Source: Volvox africanus
Lineage: Eukaryota > Chlorophyta > Chlorophyceae > Chlamydomonadales > Volvocaceae
NCBI GenBank assembly: GCA_030268105.1
Contig: BSDZ01000026.1
Coordinates: 1,182,001-1,246,000, forward strand
DNA: 64,000 nt
Direction: 5' to 3'
The notes under the pieces are model-generated. The model saw nothing but the letters and a program-made list of their open reading frames with translations, was not told where the DNA came from and made no database searches. A program made the translations under genes and the position numbers. Positions 12,051 through 22,064 of the stretch are shown piece after piece (position 1 is the stretch's first letter; each line of letters begins with the position of its first letter).

Positions 12051-13115
12051 CAGATAACAACAGTTAGCCAAGTGAAAGAAATATATACTTATCACCCTCT
12101 CGATAAGCAAGGTTCTGGAGAGTTGTCTCCAATTGCCTGGGACGAAGCAGCAACGCAATTCACGACTTTTCGTCGCGATTGCCTAGACCAGCTCAGGCGA
12201 GGTAGAGACGAAACGAGGCAAGCGTACAGAAATCTAGTTAGCTTAAGTACTCCCTGAAATGTCAAGAATATTACACCGGCTGGACGCTGCTTTGATAACC
12301 ACTAACCTCCACCGACTAGCCAGGGTATCAGTGTGGGGAACTCCGGATGGCCCTGAAAGTTCCGGTTCACAATACTTGCAAATAATTAGCAAATGTTACA
12401 ATCAATATGTCCTATCAAATCAGCGCTTACGTTGTCCCTCGGACTTTGTTACGGCCTTCACGGGTCACGGCTAGTCACTGCTCACGGCAACTTGCGGGGT
12501 CAACGTGCCCCGTAGGTGCGATCAATCTGAACGACAGAAGCTTAGAGTAAACAGAATCTTGTTTCAAAAATTCCAGTTACGCCAATCGCGAACGTTGCTA
12601 CAACCTTGGAGACGGCAACAAACGATTCGACTTCCGTCTGGTCGCGAATAATGCTATTATAAAGAAACATAATTTTAATTGAAATTAAACGAGATAAGAA
12701 TGTAAGCATGTAAGTATGCATAATCGCTCGTCGGTGAGGAGACTGTAAGCCGGTTTTCGCGATAGCAGGAATGAAAAGCAACCAGCTCATGAAATGTCTT
12801 GATCACATATTGTTAATGCCTGCCTTTAGAATGGCAATGGTGTTTTTTTCCGCTGTCATCTGGGCACTCGAATCAAACTGGGTTCGGAGCTCATGCATCT
12901 TTCTTCTTACAACCTTAAGTTTTGATGTAGTGCATGTGTTGAATGTAACACCAGTTTTTCATTCTTAAGGAATACAAGCATGACAAAGTTGTTCTCTGGC
13001 CTTTTAGAAATGTGAAGCTTGTCCGGGTCATATACTTTATTTCTGAGTTGCATTCTTGAGCATTAACTTGAGGTGATAGCCTATGATCTGTTTGTTTATT
13101 GTTTCCGTTGTCTAA
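12051..13115. promoter_or_regulatory. Shared upstream spacer of two divergent genes
   Basis: The exonuclease-helicase gene starts at 12050 on the minus strand and DNAAF11 starts at 13116 on the plus strand. The 1.06 kb between must hold both promoters and both 5' UTRs. I see no convincing coding exon. The right half is more A/T-rich than the left. No specific promoter element could be assigned with confidence. Confidence 0.5.
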
Positions 13116-16100
13116 ATGGGCCGAATAACTGAGCGCCTCATCCGCCAGGTGATTATTCACAGCAAACGGCCGATTTGATGACATGTACAGGCTATTACAA
13201 CGAATGACACTTTTGCAGAGGGCGGAGCACAACGAGGGATTAGTATCGACCCTGGAGGAGGTGGCCTTGCACCAGCAGAACATCGAAAAGATAGAACTCC
13301 TGGGCCAGCTATGCCCGAAGTTGAAAATTCTGTACTTGCAGAATAACCTCATAGGCAAGATACAAAACCTTCACAAGCTGAAGGTGGGACCCTCTAGCCC
13401 CCAGCATGCCATGCCTGCGGCCCCAGGGCCGGCCCTTTTCCCGACGCCACATATCCAAGTCGCATCAAGCCGCAGCCTCTGGCATCTGGGTCATAACAGG
13501 AGCTGGAGTATTTGAATTTGGCGGTCAACAATGTCACCAAGCTACAAAACCTGCAGCGATGCGAGAGCCTTAAGAAGCTGGACCTGACCATCAATTTCGT
13601 CAGCAAGGCGGGACTCTTGACTGTGGAAAGCCTCAGAGCCAACCTCCACCTGGAGGTGATTCGGGGTTATGTTTAAATGCCATAAGCTTTAAAACAAGCA
13701 ACCAGCTCAACGAATGCTGTCCCGTTTCTTTCTGTTCCGTCCATGAAGAGCTGCCAGGGTAGTCCCGCTTTGTCAGGTTTGTCAGGGTGATCCCGCTTTG
13801 TCAGGTTTGTCAGGTTTGGCGCTTCGTTTCATCCCCCCACGAGGTCATAACCCGTGTGATGGTGATGGTGATGGATACCCTTCTAAGGATACTGAAAGTG
13901 CTGCTCCTCCTGATCCACCACCCTGCCGCTGCTGTTGATCCTTTTGCAGGAGCTTTACCTCCTCGGTAACCCATGTACAGACTGGCATGGCTACCGGCAG
14001 TATGTGGTGGCTAAACTGCCGCAGCTGAAGAAGCTGGTGAGGATCGGCTAGGGACCCCACGTGGGCGCATGGGTGTGCTTGCAAGGGGTTTGGCTGCCGC
14101 TTATGGGACTTGCCTCTGCAATCAGCGGCACATACGCGCCGATGCATCGGAACCTGCGTCCTGGAGCTGAACTTATTCACCGAAGCGCTATGTGGAGTTT
14201 GTTGTTGCTGGGTTTGGTTTGGTTTGGTTTGGTGGTGACATTCCTCCTGGGAAGCGCACGCGGCCCACCTACCTGACCTGGGCCCATCAGGGTTCTTCAA
14301 AAGGTGGAGTTTATAGCCGTTTGTTCGGGGGACCGGGTCTCCGGTGCCCCATATTTCCTATCCGGTAGCAGCCGTGAAACCCTAACTGGGTAGGCCCTAA
14401 ACCCCTTTAAAACCTAGGGTTTTAGGGTTCTTGATAAACCTAAAAACCCAACAACCTAAACCTCTCCGGGGGTCCCCCGGAACCTGCATAACGGGCCCAA
14501 AAACGTTGTAGTAGTCGTATACGTACGGCACACGCTTCCACGACATAAAGGTGTAGAAGCACCTTCTCAGCATTTTGAGACGCACTTACGGCTCCCAAGT
14601 TTTCCTGACCCGGAAACCCGTGCTTTGCGCGGCAGCAAAGTACCTGGGGCTCCCGGGGCAGGCCGGAGCATTTTCGGAAAAAGTCAAACATTTACTGGGC
14701 CCCGTCCTGGGTGAAGTTCCCTGCCTGGGTGAAGTTCCCTGCCTGGGTGAAGTTCCCTGCCTGGGTGAAGTTCCCTGCGTGCTTCTCCCTGCTCTGCTCT
14801 TCTAGAGGAACGCCGGCCTCATCCATTCGTCACCCCTAACGAATTCAGTTGCCTTTGCCGTGCGCCTGATAAAACAAGCCCCGATACGGCACCCATCGCA
14901 TCGCATCACTTTCCACCAGTGTACTATTCCAATGTGCTATTTGCATTCTTCGTCAAAGCAGGTTGCGTTTTACTTTCTGCTATCTCTCTCTCCCCCGCTT
15001 GCCTGCGGACTGTATGCACATTACGTTTTGGCGGCCATACCCCGCATGGCCATAGAGCACACGTAACGTAAGTCCGCCAATAAACGGCGCCGTGGCCTCC
15101 ACACACCGCACACCACCACCATCACCATCATCACTCATCCGTGCTTCCTGCCGGATGAGTGATGGTGATGAGTGATGGTGTGAGCTGCTACTGAGATGGT
15201 GTTTGGGGTGGTGCCCCTGCTCCTCCTCCTCGTTGGCTCTTCAGTGGACGCCGTTTCTTTCTCGCTCGCTCATCCATCAATTGGCTGCCGACTTCAGGAC
15301 GGTCAGGCCATCAAGCCTTCGGAGCGCATCGCCGCACAGCAGGTGCTCCCAGAGCTGGAGGCGGCCTTGGTGGTGGAGCTGCGAGCCGAGGGTGTAGATG
15401 TAGAAGCGGCAGGCGCTGTGGAGGATGATAGCCTGTACGATGAGACTGGAGCGGCAGTTGCGGAGGTTCCGGAGACGGGGTATGTCGACGAGAAGGGAGA
15501 GCTAGTGAGGCCTTGGTGCGCTGCCACCCGCATCCTGGAACACCGCGAGCAGGTGTGTGTGTGTGTGCGTATGTGTATGTGTATGTGTGTGTGTGTGTGC
15601 GTATGTGTGTGTGTGTGTGTGTGCGTATGTGTATGTGTATGTGTGTGTGTGTATGTGTATGTGTGTGTGTGCGTATGTGTATGTGTGTGTGTGTGTGCGT
15701 ATGTGTATGTGTGTGTGTGTATGTGTGTGTGTGTGTGTGTGCGTATGTGTATGTGTATGTGTGTGTGTGCGTATGTGTATGTGTATGTGTATGTGTATGT
15801 GTGTGTATGTTTTTGTGGTGTGTGTGAACTCTTGTTGGGTTCAGTGCTGAACTCTCGTCTTGCCTTGTTTGGCGGTAGGAGGCAGCCAATCGTGATGCGG
15901 AGGAAAAGAGGCGTGAGGGCACCGCCAAGCCCTCCCTGGACTCGGGACCTCCGCGGCCCCAGCGGCACGAGGCCTTCCCGGAGATCGCCGACACGGACCG
16001 TATCTACCAGAAGAACGAGGGCAAGTGCGTACAAAGCGACACAGCAGCTTGCGTGTGTGCATTTTGACTGGGCAAGGAACAAAAATGGCGTAACCTCCTC

Positions 16101-17509
16101 ATCCTCCTTATCATCACCATTATATGATGATGATGATGATGGTTATTATATTATTATTATAATAATAATTATTATAATTATTATATTATTATATATAATA
16201 ATAATTATTATTATTATATTATTATTATATATAATAATAATTATTATTATTATATTATTATTATATATTTTTATTATATTATTATTATCATCATCATCAT
16301 TATTATTATATCATATATTACTAGTAGTAGTAGTAGTAGTAATAGTAGTAGTAGTAGTAGTACTACTACTACTAGATGATGATGATGATCATCATCCTGC
16401 GAATCTTCACCCCGCTGCTTCTGCTGGTTCTGCTGTGGCGGTTGCGTAGATGGGAGTTTTCTTTGGAGGAGGCCCCGGATGGTAGGTCGCTAGTTCTGGA
16501 GGTGGCCGTTGGACGATTTCTGGACACCTCCCTCATACAAACCGACCTTCAGCCCACCTTCGTGAGGCTGCTCATCAAGGGCAAGCTGCTACAGCTGCTG
16601 CTGCCGTGTGAGGTTCGGCCCGATGCGGCCAAGGCGCAACGCAATATGACCACAGGTAGGGAGGTCGGTTAATGGTTTTAAGTTGTGGAGTCCTTTTCTT
16701 GCCAAATGGTATTTTATTGTACATGTACGTGTGGATACAGATTCAAACAGCTGCGCAAAGACCTGGCAGGTGTGTGGGCAGGGCAGGGCGGGGGTAGCGG
16801 CTAGGGAAGAGAGCCTTGAGGAGTACTGGCATAGGGGTGCTTTCGCAGCTCGGGTGTTCGGAACGGAAGTCACAGTGGCCATTGTGTGGAAAGTGCTGCA
16901 TTTGAAGCACGGGCTATTCCGGCTCCTGGATCGTGCGCCTACTTGGAGGGTTTGGGGTCGCGGGTGGGTTTTGGGGTCAGTGCAGAGAAGGCATGCGGTG
17001 TGATGAAGGGGGTTTGGCATGCTTGGTATGGCAAACCCATTCATGCAACGTACCATACCTGCATTCCATTTTGATTCGTGACTGGGGTTCCGATTCCGCC
17101 AAACCCCAACCTTTTTCCGGAAATACGAGGAGCACAAACCAGATAGTTCGCCCCTTCTCCCCCCGGCACATGCACGTACACATACACAGGTCAGTTGGTT
17201 ATCACAATGCCGAAGGAAGACCCCCTGAAACCCGTCGTGGATGTGGCCAAGCTGCGGCCCAAGGTGCCAGGAACATCTGGGACAGCATCAGGATACCCGG
17301 CGTCTTCCGGCCCCAGCTCCAGGGAAAGCGGAGCTGCGTCCGCAGGCGCCAGCGGAGGCAGAGGCGTACGGTTGCCAGGGGGAGCGATGGGAACCACAAA
17401 GGGCGCAGGGAACGGCGCTGGTGACTTCACAATCAAGGAGGTGCGCCGTGCAGCGGTGACGGCGGTGATGGGCGGTGAAGAGGACGGCGACGACCCACCT
17501 GACCTATAG
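13116..17509 (+). CDS. DNAAF11: Dynein axonemal assembly factor 11 (LRRC6/tilB homologue)
   Basis: Complete 8-exon model with matching phases (1368 nt, 455 aa; human protein about 466): 13116-13148, 13219-13383, 13500-13655, 13950-14036, 15298-15552, 15879-16024, 16450-16655, 17190-17509. It starts [11 protein letters not shown] and continues with AEHN.., the SDS22-type leucine-rich repeats [23 protein letters not shown] and KLDLTINFV, then the cap [18 protein letters not shown]. After the LRRs come [10 protein letters not shown], an acidic linker, and a CS/p23-like domain (about 282-365) with [24 protein letters not shown] and QLVITMPK. The acidic end is DDPPDL. The family acts in the cytoplasm with co-chaperones to preassemble outer and inner dynein arms before transport into cilia. 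Introns 5 and 6 carry long microsatellites. Confidence 0.95.
14394..14450. repeat. Interstitial telomere-like motif cluster
   Basis: Within DNAAF11 intron 4, several CCCTAAA and TTTTAGGG-like units lie in both orientations; the clearest, AGGGTTTTAGGG, is at about 14416-14427. Green-algal telomeres use TTTAGGG or TTTTAGGG. The cluster is short and degenerate. Confidence 0.45.
14503..14585. repeat. Dispersed repeat, copy A
   Basis: About 75 bases sharing the order GTAGTAGTCGTA, GTACGGC, a variable stretch, AAAGGTG, AGAAGCACC, CAGCAT and GAG with 21312-21392. Similarity is interrupted by small changes, as in old copies of one mobile element. This copy is in intron 4 of DNAAF11. Confidence 0.6.
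14702..14778. repeat. 18-bp tandem repeat, about four copies
   Basis: The unit CCTGGGTGAAGTTCCCTG is repeated head to tail with essentially no divergence, in DNAAF11 intron 4. The near identity implies recent expansion. Confidence 0.9.
15553..15815. repeat. GT/GTAT microsatellite starting at the intron 5 donor
   Basis: The repeat begins with the donor GT of DNAAF11 intron 5 and runs for about 260 bases as GTGTGT, GTATGT and GCGTAT units. The Cys-Val frames across it are not real proteins. Confidence 0.9.
16122..16380. repeat. ATT/ATA and GTA trinucleotide repeats in DNAAF11 intron 6
   Basis: Blocks of ATGATG, TTATTA, AATAAT, AGTAGT and ACTACT follow each other. Several blocks are mutually complementary, so the RNA could fold on itself. 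The intron acceptor is GCGTAG at 16449. Confidence 0.85.
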
Positions 17510-20500
17510 CAACGTATATTGCAATTTAGGGGCAGCAGCCTCTTGACTCACGACCTGTCGACCTCCCCTTGACCTAATCCTGGTGTGAGCAGCCGGCTCT
17601 TGATGGGCGTGGGTCAGTTCTCCTGAATTCCTGTGCAACCCTGGCATGTCGAGACGTTGGGGAGTATATGAGGGCAGGTCGGGGAGGGGGGAGTCTCTCT
17701 CCCAGCTGGATGAGTTTATTTTGCCACACAAGGTCTGATAACTGATAACTTGAATGGAGGGCATAAATCCAAAGTGCACATCTGGGTAAGGGGAACATTC
17801 TGCGGGTAGAGCTGGCTGGCGAAGCAAGCTCAAATTGTTCTGCCGGGGTAAGGAGGCATCTGCTTACACGATGCGGCCACGAGCCGGCCAGCAGTTCCCT
17901 GAAATGCACGAGTCCGTTCGTCGTCCGCTGTCTCCAGAGCTGAGGTGAACGCGGGAGGGCCCGCTGCGGCCACCACGTTCACAACTTTCATGTGGCGGCT
18001 GGTTAAACTGCTCCGCGGCGTGTGTTGGGGGGGCGTCAGCCTCCTTTCTTCGATCGCCCAAATCTTTAGCTGGGCTGGCGTCCCACATTTCTCAGATATC
18101 ATGTCCAGTATTGTTTTTCACCAGTCATGTTGCACGGGCACTCCTACCGCTCATGTCAGCTCAGGTGATTCTCCTTTACAGTGTTGCCATATTTATGGGA
18201 GGGACGCGTGGAGATAATATTTCATAATTCATTACAGTAAACGTTTTGACAGAACACATTTACACCGTCACGAACATTGCAGATATGTAACCACATGTGG
18301 ATCATCACAGCGTGTCCAAGAGGGCAGTGGGAGGCCGTTGGGGTGTTTCAAGAGGAAGGGGGCCCTTCCCCCTTCCCTTTCAGGTCCACACCTGGCCGCC
18401 TGTCTGGGCCAGTGCGTGTCAGTACATGCCGCCGTACCCAACGCGGTACCATAACACATAACGCCACTTAAGGTAATGGTAATGATAATGGTATACATAC
18501 ACGTATATTGGTAAATCTTAGGTCCTTTCATAAAGTAATCACATGAACCAGCTCTTATGTCAACAACATGACATCAACATCAACATAACCCCAATATCGC
18601 GCAACGAAAGGGACAAGAAGCAGCCTCCCCTCCGAAAACATTGTCACTTAAGGCCACACCGTATGGCCAGCAATTCACATGGAAATTGCGAATTTCGTGG
18701 AGCTGGAGGCACTATGGTGACATTCCATTCCACTATGGAGGGTACATCCATTTAGCAGATCCATTCAACATATTCTTGCATCGCCTTGTACCGAGTCGAC
18801 CGACCGCTGGGAAGGGAGACGCGTGGGTAAGGGGGGATAAAGAGATGGGATCCCCCTGTCTTCCCCAGGTTCCCACCCTCAAACTTTTTCATCCTGGGAC
18901 TCTAAACAACAAGGCTTGGCCATCAAAGTCACGCGCTTCACTTGAATATGGAAAGCATATATCAGCATCATTGTAGGCATGTCGTCATGAGAGGACAACA
19001 CTTACTCTGTTCTAATGTCAGTCCATTGGGACTAAAACGCGCCGATCTGACACATGCGCCATCTATCTCACCACAATCGCACCGTGCGGCGTCACTGAGC
19101 CCCGCCTTCGTTCTCTACGCTTCCAAATGCCCGAGTGAGACCAGCAGGGGCAACGCTGACAGAGCTCAGGTCGGACAACGGACGACAAGAGAGCACCCGG
19201 GCAAGTAACCGGGCGGAACAGGTGTGGCACAATACACATTGGATGAGTCTTTCAAAGGGTCGGTAGCGGCCGTTACGGTGGTAATAGTCGTAGTGCACAG
19301 GAATGGCCGCGGCTGCCAATGGTGGCGAACCACCCGCGGACATACGAATTACAACAGCGAAGCAGTTAGACGTGTCCGAAACTGCGCTGCAGCAGAAACG
19401 ACATGCCACCCTAAACTGCGTCTTAAGGATAAATAAAGATAAGCGGTATCTTATCGCGAAGGTGCAACAAGTCATGCAACACAGGCTACCGTGCGCTTCC
19501 ACAGAGCTACACCCACCCCCTTGAGAAGATGTGCGGAAAAGAGCGATGATCTTTCATTCGATGCTCGCATGTTCGTTGAAAAGATCCGTTTAACGGCATG
19601 AGACTACACGCGTGAATGAGACTGCATCTCGCAAAACCGAGGCAACCGCGGGCCGTGCAACAAGTCATGGCGACCGACCGCATCAGCATTGGCATCAAGA
19701 TTGGCCGGTCGAGTTGCTGGGCAGCTGGGCAGCCCGCGACCAGCCCCATGCGTTGCAAAATACAGAAGACCTGCGCAGATACAGCATTCGGTACAACGCA
19801 ACTTAATTGACGCTATCTGCTCCGCGGGGATGGCCACCTTTCCCATTCGCAGCTCTGTACATTAGCGGTGTTGCTGATGGTGCGTGTTCCAGAACCCCGC
19901 CCAACGGATTGCACTATGGGGACAATATTACGTGCAGATTTGAGCGCAGGGCCTGTCAGGGCTGCCAGCCCCGAGCGCAGCGCCAAAAAAATGAGATTGG
20001 CCCAAGTATATAGGAGCTACTAGTTAGAGGAAATTAATATGAGCAACGACAAATCATACAGACATCACCTACAAACAAACGTCCATCATATGTGCTCCTC
20101 CTACTCCTTATCCACCCCCGCCTGCATCAAACACACATCCTACGTTCATCCGCTTTCTGGTTTGCTCATCTTCTGTGACTGTACCTTGTTGGCTACAGCT
20201 CCTTGCGTCCAGAGAACCTAGAGGAGCCCATTATTGTCCACCAAGGGCTCAATGGAATGAGGCTTCCCGGCGCCGTCCGAAGGGGGACAGAAGTCCAAGG
20301 CTACACGGTCGGGAAAAGTACGCCTCAAGATGGAGGCCGTACGTTGCCCCCTCCCTCCGCCCACACTTTCCTTGATTTCAGGCATAAGCTTCCACTCCTG
20401 CAAATAACCCGGTATCCACCCCTGGTTTCGCTGCCCCTTGGACCCACTTCTTCACAGGATACCCCTGCGTCATCATCATCACCAACGGCAGCGCGGAACT

Positions 20501-21311
20501 TCACATCCCAACCAGGTTACCTACCTTTGTCACCCAACAGCACCCAGCCACGACGCCGCGCAGCAACAGATGTAAGCACACACTAAATTCCGATTCGTGC
20601 ACCGACACAGTCCGCGGAAGCAGGCAACCCCAGGCTCGTTCTCGTATTGTCATAAACCCGTACCAGGTAACCCCGACCCCGCCCCGGCCCCAAGCCTCCA
20701 TCACCATTTAGGCACAACCAAGCAACGGGCTGCTGCGCCAGGTCCAGGTCCAGGTCCAGGCCTGGGAATGCAACTGTAAACGTGTTTGTAGCTCTTTGTT
20801 GAGCCGTTTCTGAAACATCACATTGTGATGTGTTCCCTGTATCATTATATAATAAGTCATCAACCTCTATTGTATGTGGATGCTAGTCCTCGCACACGAG
20901 TCAGTCACCAGCAGCACGCGCCACTAAGGAACCGGGCCGCCTTCGGCCAATCAGGTTCTGGGGACATAAAACCTTTGTTTGGGTGGTGGTAGGAAGCCTG
21001 AATGGCCTCAGATGCTTCCTTCCACATCACCTACCAGCTGCCACAGTGACGTGGCATGCATGTGGCACGTGATGCAAATGCAGCGCCATCTGCCAACATC
21101 ACACACTCCCACAAAACCTAAAAATCAAAAGAAACATGGTAGAATTACAGCTTTCGTTAAGAGCAAAAAAATACACAGTATCATTTCCGATCCTTGTATC
21201 TTCACACCTTGATGAATGCAATTTTGAAATTTGCATTCGCAACTCAGAACCGTGGCAATATCCGCGAGACATAAATGAGCGTAACAAGCAACTGCCCACC
21301 TGCCAATTGAT

Positions 21312-21392
21312 CCTGTAGTAGTCGTACATGTACGGCCCACACACCAGCACATTATAAAGGTGCAGAAGCACCCTTGCAGCATCTCGAGAAGC
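21312..21392. repeat. Dispersed repeat, copy B
   Basis: This is the second copy of the element at 14503-14585, in the same orientation, with the shared words GTAGTAGTCGTA, GTACGGC, AAAGGTG, AGAAGCACC and CAGCAT. No terminal repeats or coding capacity are visible around either copy. Confidence 0.6.
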
Positions 21393-21677
21393 CCTCAACT
21401 ACTACAGATCCCTTCCGACCTCCTCTCTGTCACGAATCAACTCCTATCTAGGTAATGGGGCCGATGGCGACTTTTCTTTCTTTGCGGAAAGGAAATGGGG
21501 AGCGCATCAATTCCCTTAACGGCGGGACAGATGCCGTGACAGACGGACACAGACCACATATCATGCATACACAACAAACAAATAAACACGTACACGCACA
21601 TGCGCACAGTGCATGAGTGTATCACTGCTAGATCGCCAGCTCGACAGTGGACAAGGTTGCTGCTGCCTTCGCAAGAC

Positions 21678-21772
21678 CTCCTCCTCCTCCTCCTCCTCCT
21701 CCTCCTCCTCCTCCATCTCCTCCTCCTCCTCCTCCTCCTCCTCCTCCTCCATCTCCTCCTCCTCCTCCTCCA
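21678..21772. repeat. (CTC)n/(CCT)n microsatellite
   Basis: Three blocks of CTC trinucleotides are separated by CAT. All six frames read as homopolymers (Ser, Leu, Pro; Glu, Glu/Met, Arg). There is no support for a protein. Confidence 0.9.
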
Positions 21773-22064
21773 CGCCATTCCCTCTTCTCTTTTGCCGCTG
21801 GTCACCGGCTCTACCATCATCTATGTACCAGGGATGCACCACAGTCGATTGATGCATCCATCATAATAGCTCTCTTTTACTCCCAGTAGTAGTAACCGGA
21901 CACGGACGCCGGGTGTTGTCCCCCCCGGGATCGTAGGGGTGGTGTTAGCTACATCCTGGTGCGGCTCAAAGTCTGTTTCGTATGTCGGGACCCCCACCAG
22001 GACCCCATTACGTTGCACTGAAGGCAGCTCGGGTGCTCTTTTAGGTGTGATGCTTTGGTGGGCT

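Larger units (their letters stand above)
17510..22064. other. Intergenic region between convergent DNAAF11 and cyclase genes
   Basis: No confident gene. A TGTAA signal near 18285 could end the DNAAF11 transcript. A short plus-strand frame at about 19303-19524 starts with an ATG in good context (MAAAANGGEPPADIRITT) but has no recognised family and no clear splice partner. A proline/serine-rich frame at 20200-20586 lacks an ATG start and may be a decayed element. A dispersed repeat copy and a CTC microsatellite also lie here. Confidence 0.45.

Noticed and set aside
12000..12257. Plus-strand frame (HPLDKQGSGELSPIAWDEAA..) near the helicase start
   Set aside because: It has no ATG at its apparent start in the conserved-looking part, overlaps the antisense of exon 1 and the promoter region, and has no splice partner.
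15196..16449. Long plus-strand frame (417 codons) rich in Cys-Val
   Set aside because: It combines one real DNAAF11 exon (15298-15552) with read-through of a GT microsatellite and later intron; splice signals and family similarity show the repeat is intronic.
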